Source: Streptomyces nigrescens
GTDB lineage: Bacteria > Actinomycetota > Actinomycetes > Streptomycetales > Streptomycetaceae
Direction: 5' to 3'
Length of the DNA: 64,000 nt
Assembly (NCBI GenBank): GCA_024349765.1
Contig: AP026074.1
Span: 930,001-994,000, forward strand
Each line of letters starts with the position of its first letter. Positions within the stretch are counted from its first letter, which is position 1. The position numbers and the translations under genes are program-made. Below the pieces are notes generated by a model that worked only from the letters and a program-made list of their open reading frames with translations, was not told the origin of the DNA and ran no database searches. Positions 1-8,502 of the stretch are shown here, in pieces.

Positions 1-1129
1 CGGCCGTCCCGTGGTCGAGGACGAGCGTCTCGGGCACGGCCGTCGGACGCGCCGCGGTGGCCTCGATCCGGTCGGGCAAGGACATCAGCCGCCGCGCCGG
101 CCCGCCCGCGTGGGCCTGCTCCAGCAGGGCGGGCCAGCCCGGGCGCAGCGGCCGGGGCACGGCCATCTCGGCCAGCAGCACCGACAACTGAACCGGCCCG
201 CCCTGTAGCGGGTGCAGCACGGCGGCCAGCACGCAGCCGCTCGCCTGATCCAGCGCGGCCGTCACCGCCACCTCCACCGTGGTCCCGTCCTCGCCCACCG
301 CGCCGACCGACAGGCGGGCGGTGGCCACCTGCACCCGCTCCGAGGGCCGCAGCGCGGCAGGCGGGCCACCCGCTGGGCCTGGGCGGGTGGCGGTGCGCGC
401 CGCACTGCCCGGCGGCTCGGCCGGATCAGACAACGCCTTCACCAGCCGGTACATCGACGCCTTCGCGGGCAGCTTCACCCGCCCAGGACCGTGCCGGTCC
501 GCCACGATCCGCTCCGCCAGATCGATGATCTGCTTCACCGTGGCCGCCTTGCGGCCGCGACGCAAGCGCAGCGCCTCCAGCACCGCGGCCACCACCCGGC
601 CGTCAGCGCGTCCGGTCCCGGATCTGGGGCGCACGGTCCGCTGGTCGACCAGCCCCATCAACCCCTGCTTGTGGTAGGCGATACGCCGCCGCTGTACGGT
701 TGCTCTGCTGACCTTCGTCCAGCCCAGCGCGGCGAGCTCCCGCGCTTTGGCGTGCTCGCGCTCGGCGAGCGTGAACCGCTGCGGGTCGTAGTCGTCTCTG
801 GGAACCCCACGACTGCCAGGGCCGCCGGGCAGCCCGGTCTCGATCTCGCGGATGTGCCGCTGCCAGGCCAGAGCCCGCTCGCGTGCAGCCAGCGGCAGCG
901 CCGCCCACGCCTCGGCCGACGGAATCGGAGGGTCAGCCTGCCCGACGACCTTGAAACCGGGGGCGGTCACCAGACGGGCGGCCAGCACACACCCCGTGGC
1001 CCCGTCGTCGGCGGCCACATACACCCGCCCGTCGGCCAGGCCGCTCACCTGCCAGGTGCGGCCCTCGAACTCGACTCGCGCCCCCACCCCAACACCCCGC
1101 CCGCCAAGGGCGGCTGGTTCGTTGCTCAA
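1..1129 (-). CDS. TnsB-like transposase paralogue lacking DDE residues, truncated by window start
   Basis: Left-arm copy of the gene at 42268-44256. Only the N-terminal 376 codons are inside the window. The TTG start overlaps the stop of the TnsA-like gene by 4 bp. The part present already shows the loss of the first catalytic Asp (A269 in the motif VQVATARL). See the right-arm entry for the full description. Confidence 0.9.
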   Translation of the reverse strand, partial: MSNEPAALGGRGVGVGARVEFEGRTWQVSGLADGRVYVAADDGATGCVLAARLVTAPGFKVVGQADPPIPSAEAWAALPLAARERALAWQRHIREIETGLPGGPGSRGVPRDDYDPQRFTLAEREHAKARELAALGWTKVSRATVQRRRIAYHKQGLMGLVDQRTVRPRSGTGRADGRVVAAVLEALRLRRGRKAATVKQIIDLAERIVADRHGPGRVKLPAKASMYRLVKALSDPAEPPGSAARTATRPGPAGGPPAALRPSERVQVATARLSVGAVGEDGTTVEVAVTAALDQASGCVLAAVLHPLQGGPVQLSVLLAEMAVPRPLRPGWPALLEQAHAGGPARRLMSLPDRIEATAARPTAVPETLVLDHGTA

Positions 1130-1977
1130 CGTGCCTGCTGCTCCCGTTCGCTGCCGCCTGCGCCCGGATCGGACGGGCCGGGGCAGACGAGGGTGTGCTC
1201 GCCCAGCGGCCGGGTCAGGTCCGCGGTCAGCCGCGCGCTCCACAGCGCGTGGTAGAGCACCGGCAGCGCGCTCAGGACCTCGCCCGCCGCCGCGGCCCCA
1301 GCCATCAAAGCCCGCGGGGCGGCGAACGCGTCCAGGACCGCCTGCTCCAGCCCGCCGGCGTCGCGGTGGCGGGGGTGGCGGTAGCCGGCCAGCCACCGCA
1401 CGTTCGCCGCCACCATCTTGTCCGGTGGCACCAGGCGCCGGTAGGTGAAGCCCACCGCCGCACACGCCGCTTCGAGCACCGCGGCCGCCCGCGCGGCACG
1501 CTCCCCGGTGGGCTCCGACGTGGCGGGGCAGTCGGCGAGCAGGGCGCTGCCGTCGGTGTGGCGGGCGAACAACTGCGGCACCCAGGTCAGAACCCGCCTG
1601 CTGTCGGGGTCCCGCCAGATCAGCCGCACCGGCCGAGCCGACAGGCCCACCACCTGCGGATCACGGTCCAGCAGCATCAGCTGCGTGCACATCGCCTGCG
1701 AGCCGTGCATGACGTGCCGGGCGGTGGTGGCCGACCACCACCAGCCCGGCCCCCATCGCCGACCGGGCACCACCGGGAACGCAGCGACCGGCTGGAGCTG
1801 TTCGAAACGCACCGCGACGGCGGCCTCCGTCCAGCGGCGCTGCATCAGCGTGCCGTCCGACCCGGCGAACTCCGCCTCCACCGCGCCCGGCTCCGGCACC
1901 CGGCAGGCGCTGGGCGCGACGGCGGGTAAGCCGGACTGGGCGCTGTCCTGGCTGCTGTCGAAGATCACGTACTCCAC
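1126..1977 (-). CDS. TnsA-like protein, probable inactive endonuclease (left-arm copy)
   Basis: Identical 283-residue mirror copy of 41420-42271, described there. It is followed with a 4-bp overlap by the tnsB-like gene that runs off the window edge. Confidence 0.75.
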   Translation of the reverse strand: MEYVIFDSSQDSAQSGLPAVAPSACRVPEPGAVEAEFAGSDGTLMQRRWTEAAVAVRFEQLQPVAAFPVVPGRRWGPGWWWSATTARHVMHGSQAMCTQLMLLDRDPQVVGLSARPVRLIWRDPDSRRVLTWVPQLFARHTDGSALLADCPATSEPTGERAARAAAVLEAACAAVGFTYRRLVPPDKMVAANVRWLAGYRHPRHRDAGGLEQAVLDAFAAPRALMAGAAAAGEVLSALPVLYHALWSARLTADLTRPLGEHTLVCPGPSDPGAGGSEREQQAR

Positions 1978-2095
1978 ACAACGTCATACCGGCCACGCCG
2001 CGCAGGCGAACCAGCCGGTAACCGTCAACTGTGCTGCCGGAGAGGCCGGTTGGACCACGCGGGGGCCAGGATGCCTCCTGGGGGTGGCTGCTGTC

Positions 2096-2113
2096 AGTGC
2101 ATATCTCTGCACT
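2096..2113. promoter_or_regulatory. Perfect 6-bp-arm inverted repeat upstream of the tns operon (left copy)
   Basis: AGTGCA, a 6-base spacer, TGCACT. Mirror of 41284-41301. It lies about 120 bp upstream of the TnsA-like start, so it is a candidate operator. Confidence 0.4.
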
Positions 2114-2163
2114 TTCCCGCCCGGGCCGCAGGGTGCGTTCTGGGCGCCCGGATCCCTTCGCCG

Positions 2164-2484
2164 CTATCCCAGAGACGACAGCACCCATGCAGAGTCGTCC
2201 TCGTCCGAACCGAGCCGGATCAGGGCGCCGGACGGCATCGCCGCACCGCGCGCGAGCGTGTCGACGAAGTCATCCGCGAGCGCGTTGACCTGCTCGCGCC
2301 CAGCACCCTGGTCGTCGTCGTAGACACCGGAGTCGAGCCACAGGTGGTCGCGGTGTCCCGTGACCTTCAGCATGATCTTGAACGTCTCGTAGCCGTAGGG
2401 CGGATCGCTCACGCTGATGCCCACGATGGTGTCGCCACGCACCAGGTCCTCCCCGATGCGTACCCACACATCGCGTTTGGCCAC
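2164..2484 (-). CDS. Hypothetical 106-residue acidic protein (left copy)
   Basis: Mirror copy of 40913-41233; identical product. No family recognised. Confidence 0.65.
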   Translation of the reverse strand: MAKRDVWVRIGEDLVRGDTIVGISVSDPPYGYETFKIMLKVTGHRDHLWLDSGVYDDDQGAGREQVNALADDFVDTLARGAAMPSGALIRLGSDEDDSAWVLSSLG

Positions 2485-2634
2485 GATCCACCACTTCCCC
2501 GCCCGGTCGCATCAGCAGCCCGAGCGTAGCCGTCCCGGCCCCCTGGGGCTGAGCCGGAGAACGCATTGCCGCGGAAGGCTCGGCCTGCGGCATGCTGCCC
2601 CTCTACAGCCCGGGGCCTGGTGGCGAGCCGGGGG

Positions 2635-3861
2635 TCAGGAATGCCGGAAGCCGCGGTCGGGGTCGCGGGCCTGGCCGGGACGGAAGGGCACGAACCAGTC
2701 CGCGGCGGCGAGGTTGGCAAGTCCGAGGCTCTGGTTGATCTCGTTGCCGCTGTCCTCGATCCCGTCCAGGGAGGCGTCGAACAGCATCAGCACATCGTGG
2801 TCCTCGAACAGCACGGTCGAGCACCAGTCCCAGTCGAAGTCACGGCGGTCCGCACCCAGACCCTCCACCGTTTCCGCCACCAGGCGCGGCCGGTTCCGCG
2901 TCAGCGCCTTGGCCCGGTCGATGCCCAGATGCAGGGCCATCTCCTCACCAGTGCAGCCCGGGCGGACGGTGCCCGTCTCGGCGAGTTCGGCGGCCAGGTC
3001 GTCGAAACAGCGGGCCATCTGTCGCCGCCACTGCTGATCCTGGTGAAAGGTGATCGGCGGCAACAAGCCCAGGACACGGCCCTCGCTCCGCCCAAGAGGC
3101 GCATCACCCACAGCGGCGACGTCCTGCCAGAGGTGCTCGGACAACTCCTCGAGCGCCACCCGCAGTACCGCAGCCGTCCGCACGGTGAGCTCCTCGTCCT
3201 CCTCGCCGTCCTCGTCCCAGCCTTCGTCCTCCTCGTCGTCTTCGTCCCAGGCCGCTGGCCCGCCATGGCGGGCGAGGGAATGCAGACGGCTGCGGACGCG
3301 CTGCGCGGCCTTTTCGGGAGCGGCCAGGGCGTTGTCGATGATCTGCAGCTCGTCGGAGAACTCCTGGGCGCTCAGCAGCGTGCCGGCCTCGGCGAGCAGG
3401 GCCGAACCCGCATCTGTGCAGGCGTTCTTGGCGGGCAGGACCACGGCGAAATAGTTGTCCGTCAGCCGGTCGATGACAGCGGCCACCACCCCCGCGACGA
3501 CCAGCGGGTCGGCGAAGGCTTCCTCCACCTGCAGCCGGTCGACGACGAGGACACTGGAGGCCGACTCGATGAACTCCTCGAACTCGTAGGTGAACCGGCC
3601 GGCCTCGTCCAGAAGCTGGGCGGCCACCAGGGCCGGGAAGGACTGCTCGTCGGCCATCCGCTCGCGCAGATTGTCGGACTTCCAGTACAGGCCGCGTACG
3701 GCCGAAAGGCTCCCCACCGGCGTACCGGCCGAGGTGATGCGCACCTCCCAGTTCTGCACCCCCTGCGCGGCAGGGTCCAGCAACTGGTGGGTGTGGTGGA
3801 AGTCGAGCGCCAACTGGGCAAGGTCCGCCCCCGCTGCCGCCTGACCCGGTCGAGTGCTCAA
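2635..3861 (-). CDS. Hypothetical protein with acidic Asp/Glu tract (left copy)
   Basis: Mirror copy of 39536-40762; identical product. The start choice (TTG preceded by GAGGGAG) is discussed there. Confidence 0.7.
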   Translation of the reverse strand: MSTRPGQAAAGADLAQLALDFHHTHQLLDPAAQGVQNWEVRITSAGTPVGSLSAVRGLYWKSDNLRERMADEQSFPALVAAQLLDEAGRFTYEFEEFIESASSVLVVDRLQVEEAFADPLVVAGVVAAVIDRLTDNYFAVVLPAKNACTDAGSALLAEAGTLLSAQEFSDELQIIDNALAAPEKAAQRVRSRLHSLARHGGPAAWDEDDEEDEGWDEDGEEDEELTVRTAAVLRVALEELSEHLWQDVAAVGDAPLGRSEGRVLGLLPPITFHQDQQWRRQMARCFDDLAAELAETGTVRPGCTGEEMALHLGIDRAKALTRNRPRLVAETVEGLGADRRDFDWDWCSTVLFEDHDVLMLFDASLDGIEDSGNEINQSLGLANLAAADWFVPFRPGQARDPDRGFRHS

Positions 3862-3955
3862 CGTGCTCCCTCGGCGCCTGTCCTCGGCCATCGCCTGCGA
3901 CGGCCCCCGCAACAGCGTAGTGGCCGGACACCGGCGGTCTTTCCAGAACGTGCAC

Positions 3956-3980
3956 CGCGCATCCGGGCCCGGGATGCGCG
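3956..3980. promoter_or_regulatory. 9-bp-arm inverted repeat (left copy)
   Basis: CGCGCATCC and GGATGCGCG around a 7-base GC spacer, mirror of 39417-39441. It sits between the TniQ-like gene and the acidic-tract gene. Confidence 0.4.
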
Positions 3981-4056
3981 AAACCGGCCGGATCCCCCTG
4001 GGAGCCAGGCTGCGCCGTGCAGCGGCAGGGGCCCGGCCCACCGGCCGGCAGGTGCG

Positions 4057-5445
4057 TCAGCCGTCGTCCGGGTCCGCAGCCACGATCTCGGCCAGTTCCT
4101 GGGCGGGCAGGCGCGACCACGCGGCGATCTCCTCCAGCGCCACCCCGGCGGTGACGGCCGCGGCGGCGGTGTGCACGATGGCCTGATCGATCAGGGCGGC
4201 ACTACGGCTGAGGTGCTCCAGCAGCGTGCGGGCCACCTCGGCGGTGGTGCCGCTGTGCACGCCGCGCAACTCCACCAGCTCCTCCCGGGCCTCGTCGACC
4301 AACTGCGTGATGTGGCACCGGTGTTCGGCGCTCACCGTGGCCCGCCACCGGCTACCAGAGCCGCCCGACTGCTGCTCTGCCGCCAGGATGCGCAGCTGGC
4401 CGGCCATCGTTGCGGGCTGCTGTTCCCGCTTCACGTGCCACGGATCCTCCCGCCACCCCGGCGGCCCGGCCTCGCCGCGGCGAGCGCGCACGACCGCGCC
4501 CGTGAAGTCGCTCAGCGGACTGCCGGTATCGGCCGCGAGCAGCGGCCCCAGCCAGGCGCGGCCCACCCGCTCGCCCAGTCGCCGGCAGAACGCGTCGCCG
4601 GTGTCCCGTGCCCTCGGCCGCAGGCCGCCGCTCGCCCGCCAGGCCAATTCGGCCATCGCCGGCTCCAGCAGCGCCCCCGCCACAGCCACGACTTCCGGGA
4701 AGATCGCCGCGTCCCGGCCCACGATCCGCCACTTGGCCAACTCGTCGCCGACGCTGCCGCCCGCCAGCTGGTGCAGACGGTATGGCCAGACCTCCTCCTG
4801 CTCCCAGTACAGCGCCTGCTCCCACCAGCGAGCCACCACCGCATGCGCCAGCTGGAACGCCTGCTCCGGCTCCACCCCGGCGCGCCCCGCACGCCGCGCC
4901 ACGCCTGGCCACCGCCGCTGCGCGGCCACCACTTCGGGCACACTCCCCAGATCGAGGTGTTCCAGCGGCTGGTCCGCATCTGCGTTCAGCAGCCACCGCC
5001 CGTGCCGCACGCAGACCCGCTGCCAGCGCGGCACGTACCGCACCGCCCGCACCGCCGCCCCTGTGCGCCGCGCGGTGCACAACCGGCAGCCGAACGCTGC
5101 CGGACCGGCCACCGCGCCCGCCGCTCGCCACCGCGCCTGCGCCACGGCGGCCTCCCGACCAGTACCGATCTTGGGATCGTCCACGGTGAAGGCGGGCAGA
5201 GCGCGCGCCAGCACCGTCGGCTCGACCCCGCACAGCTCGGCAAGCACAGCCCGCCCGGCCTCGTTGAGGACGACCTCCGCGTCGGCCCGCACGCCGCCGC
5301 CGTCGTGCCGGGCGGGGGAGTTGCGGCACGTCCACAGCCGCAGCACGCCGGCGGCAGTCAGACCGTAGCGGTCTGCGACTCGGTCGATCAGTGACGCGGT
5401 CAGCTCCCCGGCCAGCGGCACGGTCCGTAACACCCCTGCTGTCAC
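4057..5445 (-). CDS. TniQ-like zinc-finger protein (left copy)
   Basis: Mirror copy of 37952-39340, 462 residues, identical. It follows tpg in the same orientation. Confidence 0.65.
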   Translation of the reverse strand: MTAGVLRTVPLAGELTASLIDRVADRYGLTAAGVLRLWTCRNSPARHDGGGVRADAEVVLNEAGRAVLAELCGVEPTVLARALPAFTVDDPKIGTGREAAVAQARWRAAGAVAGPAAFGCRLCTARRTGAAVRAVRYVPRWQRVCVRHGRWLLNADADQPLEHLDLGSVPEVVAAQRRWPGVARRAGRAGVEPEQAFQLAHAVVARWWEQALYWEQEEVWPYRLHQLAGGSVGDELAKWRIVGRDAAIFPEVVAVAGALLEPAMAELAWRASGGLRPRARDTGDAFCRRLGERVGRAWLGPLLAADTGSPLSDFTGAVVRARRGEAGPPGWREDPWHVKREQQPATMAGQLRILAAEQQSGGSGSRWRATVSAEHRCHITQLVDEAREELVELRGVHSGTTAEVARTLLEHLSRSAALIDQAIVHTAAAAVTAGVALEEIAAWSRLPAQELAEIVAADPDDG

Positions 5446-5504
5446 AGCTCTCCCCGACGCCCTCTCCTGATTCCTGTCCTGATCCTGTCCAGCGCCCTGA
5501 CCCG

Positions 5505-6062
5505 CTACAGCTTGAACTCGAGGTCGACGATGTCCTTGAGTTCCACTTCAAGGCCGTGGGCGCGGCGGCCGCTGTCGCGGAAGTAGACCTCGCCCAGCGC
5601 CTCGGCGGCGAGTTCGCGGAGGTCGTCCTCGCCGACACCGTCGCCCTGGGCTTCCAGGAGTCGGGCGGCGTGCCGGGGCGGCAGGGCGAGGGTGAGGTGA
5701 CGCACGCGGGCCTGGTCGGTGCTGCCGGCGGCGGCGGTGTAGCCGAACCGGGCCTGGACATCGATCATGATGCCGCTCGTGGCGGCCGCGGCCTGCTTCG
5801 CCCGGGCCCTGACCTGCGGCTGCCAGCGTGCGCGGACTTCGCGTTCGAGGCGGTCGGCGAGCTCCGGCCGGGGCCTTTTGATCTGGTTCCTCACATACCG
5901 CTCCACCGTGCGCTGGCTGATGCCGAGCAGCTCAGCCACGCGCCGGGTACTGCGCTGATGCTGCCGGAGCAGGTAGCGCATCTGCGCTCCGGCGGACTTG
6001 GGGACAGGTCGTGTGAACGCCCCCTGCACCGCCTTGTCGAGTTCCTCCCCGACCGTGACCAT
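5505..6062 (-). CDS. tpg: Telomere terminal protein Tpg (left copy)
   Basis: Mirror copy of 37335-37892, 185 residues, identical. It is 14 bp downstream of tap. See the right-arm entry. Confidence 0.93.
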   Translation of the reverse strand: MVTVGEELDKAVQGAFTRPVPKSAGAQMRYLLRQHQRSTRRVAELLGISQRTVERYVRNQIKRPRPELADRLEREVRARWQPQVRARAKQAAAATSGIMIDVQARFGYTAAAGSTDQARVRHLTLALPPRHAARLLEAQGDGVGEDDLRELAAEALGEVYFRDSGRRAHGLEVELKDIVDLEFKL

Positions 6063-6076
6063 CGCCGCCTGCTCTC

Positions 6077-8320
6077 CTACTCTCCGGTGTCCTTGGAACT
6101 GATTTCGCCGGTCTTGATGTAGCGGGCGAGGTTGGCGACACGGTTGTCGTCGGCGAGTTGCTCGAGCACCTCTGCCCCCCACAGCACGCTCTGGGTGCCC
6201 TCGTGCTTGACCATCCCGGGCGACACTCCCAGCCGGAACGAGCCCGGCACGGTCTTGCCGCCGGCGTCGTAGGGCAGGACGTCCAGCGGGCTGGGGCCGT
6301 CGGCGGCGTACACGGCGCAGTCCGACAGGACCGCGACCGGGTAGCGGCCGGTGGCCGCCGCCAGGCAGAGCATCTTGCGGTGCATGTTGACCCGGGCCCG
6401 GGAGATGACGGCCGCGCGGATGTCCGGGCGCCACGTCGGCCGGGCGAGCGCGGGCCAGGCATGCCCCGGCTTCCAGCCGCCGCCGCGCGCCTTCTCCTGC
6501 AGCTTGCCGATCCCGCCCTTCACGGTCATCTTGACCGCGTCCACGACGATCCCCAGCTCCGGATCACGGCTCTTGTATCCGTCCATCGCCTCCAGGAACT
6601 CGGCCGGGGAGAGCTTCTCCGCGACGCCGAGATCCGCCATGGTGGCGACGTAGGCGTCGCGCAGCCGCTTGTACCAGCCGTCCAGGAACCGGCCGCTCTC
6701 ACGGCGCAGCCATGCCTCCACGGGCGCGACGTCGTAGCCGAGCTCGACGGCGTACGCCACGGTGGGCGTGGCGTACCAGGCCGGACCGGTCGGGCGTTCG
6801 CCGTTCGGCGTGAACGGGCTGGGCAGCAGCGCGGCATCGAGGTCGCGCCACTGCTTGGCGACCTTCACCCGGGACAGGTCGACGTGGGAGAGGTCAACCA
6901 GCCAGGAGCCGGGCACCGCCGCATCGAAGACCGGGCGGGTGACGTGCACGGGCGGCGACGCCAGACCGACGACGGCGCCGTTCGCCGCCGCGCCGAAGGC
7001 GAGATTGACGTCAATGCCGACCAGGTAGCGCTGCATGCACTCGGCATCGGTCAGATCCCGTGCCCAGTCGTATGCCTCCTCCAACAGCTTCTCGTCGGGG
7101 CCGCGTACGTGGAAGCGGGGCAGGTCGGCCAGGACGGGGTGGCCGTCGGTCGCCTCGCACGGCGCGGGGTCGACCGGCTGCGTGCCCAGCGAGCCGGGCC
7201 GGTGCTCGGAGTGGCGCCGACTGTCGGCGTCCGGTTGGCTTGCGCGGGTCGGCGGGTTGAGCGCGGTCATCAGCTGCAGGCCCGTGACGGCCGCAGAGCC
7301 GACCGGGGTCATCACCCGCTGCGCGTACACGCCCAGCACCCGGGCCAGCTCCGCCGGCTCCAGCTGCGCGGCATGACCCCACGCACGGGTGTCCAGGGCG
7401 CGCCAGGACGGGATGCACAGCTGCACGCACTGCCGACGGCCCCCCTGAGCGGGGCGGTAGATCCGCGCCCACGGCCCCAGCCCTCGCTTGGTGAGCTGCC
7501 AGTCCGCGCGCTGGAGCTGCTTGATGACCTTGTGTCCCTCCGCCAGCCGCCCGGCGAGCCGCTCGGCCTCGGACAGTGCGGCGGGCAGGCCGTAGCGCTC
7601 GCATGCGGCCTCGGTGAGCACCAGCAGCGGGTCGGCGTCCTTGCCTGAACCGTGCAGCCTCTCCGCCCCCAGCTGCGCTTCGGCCAGCGTCCACTCCACC
7701 AGCGCAGTCAGCGACTTGGCGGGCACGTCCAGGATCAGGCCGCCGATGCCGTACCCGGTCACATTCCGCTGCGCGTCGGCGTCGAGGACGAGCAGCGGAC
7801 CATGCGCGTACGCACCCCCGGGCGCGGGTGTGCGGGCCGGGGCGGCCTTCGGCGCGCCCGGGCGGCGCGAGGTCTGCGACGGCCGGGCGGCGCGTGCCGG
7901 ACGCGGCGCGGCGGCCTGTGCGCCCACCGTGGCGGAGGAAGCAGACGAGGACGCCTCGGGTGTGGCCCTGGCCGCAGCCTTGGGTACCCCGCCTTTGGGC
8001 TCAGTCTGCGCCGTGGGCGCCGGGCCGCTGAACGTCTTTGCTGCCGGGGCGTCCTCCTGCGGTGCGCCGGTGCCCTCAGGGACGGGGTAGAGCTGCGCGA
8101 GCTGCCCCAGCAGGCGCGCGTACGCCTCCCGCTCCGGCGGCCGCGGCTCGCTCTTGCCCGACTCCCAGCCGCTGACGGTCGCCCGCCGCACGTCCAGGGC
8201 CGCGGCCACTTCGTCCAGGGTGAGCGCGTGGGCCTGGCGCAGGCGCTTGCGCTCCGCCGGCGGCGGCAGCGGGGAGCGGGACGCGACCAGCGCGTCGACC
8301 GCATCGAACAACTCGGACAT
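6077..8320 (-). CDS. tap: Telomere-associated protein Tap (left copy)
   Basis: Mirror copy of 35077-37320, 747 residues, identical. It is divergent from the helicase gene at 8503. Confidence 0.92.
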   Translation of the reverse strand: MSELFDAVDALVASRSPLPPPAERKRLRQAHALTLDEVAAALDVRRATVSGWESGKSEPRPPEREAYARLLGQLAQLYPVPEGTGAPQEDAPAAKTFSGPAPTAQTEPKGGVPKAAARATPEASSSASSATVGAQAAAPRPARAARPSQTSRRPGAPKAAPARTPAPGGAYAHGPLLVLDADAQRNVTGYGIGGLILDVPAKSLTALVEWTLAEAQLGAERLHGSGKDADPLLVLTEAACERYGLPAALSEAERLAGRLAEGHKVIKQLQRADWQLTKRGLGPWARIYRPAQGGRRQCVQLCIPSWRALDTRAWGHAAQLEPAELARVLGVYAQRVMTPVGSAAVTGLQLMTALNPPTRASQPDADSRRHSEHRPGSLGTQPVDPAPCEATDGHPVLADLPRFHVRGPDEKLLEEAYDWARDLTDAECMQRYLVGIDVNLAFGAAANGAVVGLASPPVHVTRPVFDAAVPGSWLVDLSHVDLSRVKVAKQWRDLDAALLPSPFTPNGERPTGPAWYATPTVAYAVELGYDVAPVEAWLRRESGRFLDGWYKRLRDAYVATMADLGVAEKLSPAEFLEAMDGYKSRDPELGIVVDAVKMTVKGGIGKLQEKARGGGWKPGHAWPALARPTWRPDIRAAVISRARVNMHRKMLCLAAATGRYPVAVLSDCAVYAADGPSPLDVLPYDAGGKTVPGSFRLGVSPGMVKHEGTQSVLWGAEVLEQLADDNRVANLARYIKTGEISSKDTGE

Positions 8321-8502
8321 GGGGCACCTCCACCACCCACCCTACCCCATGAACCGTACTTATCGCGTACGAATAGCAAACATTTCGCGTACACATGGCG
8401 TTCGTTGGTGGTAGGGTGCTCGATCGGAGGAGGTGTCTTGGAGGTGGCTTCGCCGCCCCTCCGGCCCGTCCTGCCGCCCGTTTCGGATTGAGGAAGAGCT
8501 GT
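8321..8502. promoter_or_regulatory. Divergent tap/helicase promoter region with paired 8-bp repeats (left copy)
   Basis: TCGCGTAC occurs at 8363-8370 and 8385-8392, exactly 22 bp apart (two helical turns). A TAGGGT -10-like box faces the helicase at 8412-8417, and another faces tap on the opposite strand close to the tap start. Mirror of 34895-35076. Confidence 0.6.

Noticed and set aside
2566..5394. 942-codon plus-strand open frame (and mirror 38003-40831)
   Set aside because: A shadow of the acidic-tract and TniQ-like genes on the other strand; it is low-complexity, rich in Arg, Pro, His and Gly, and lacks any recognisable domain.
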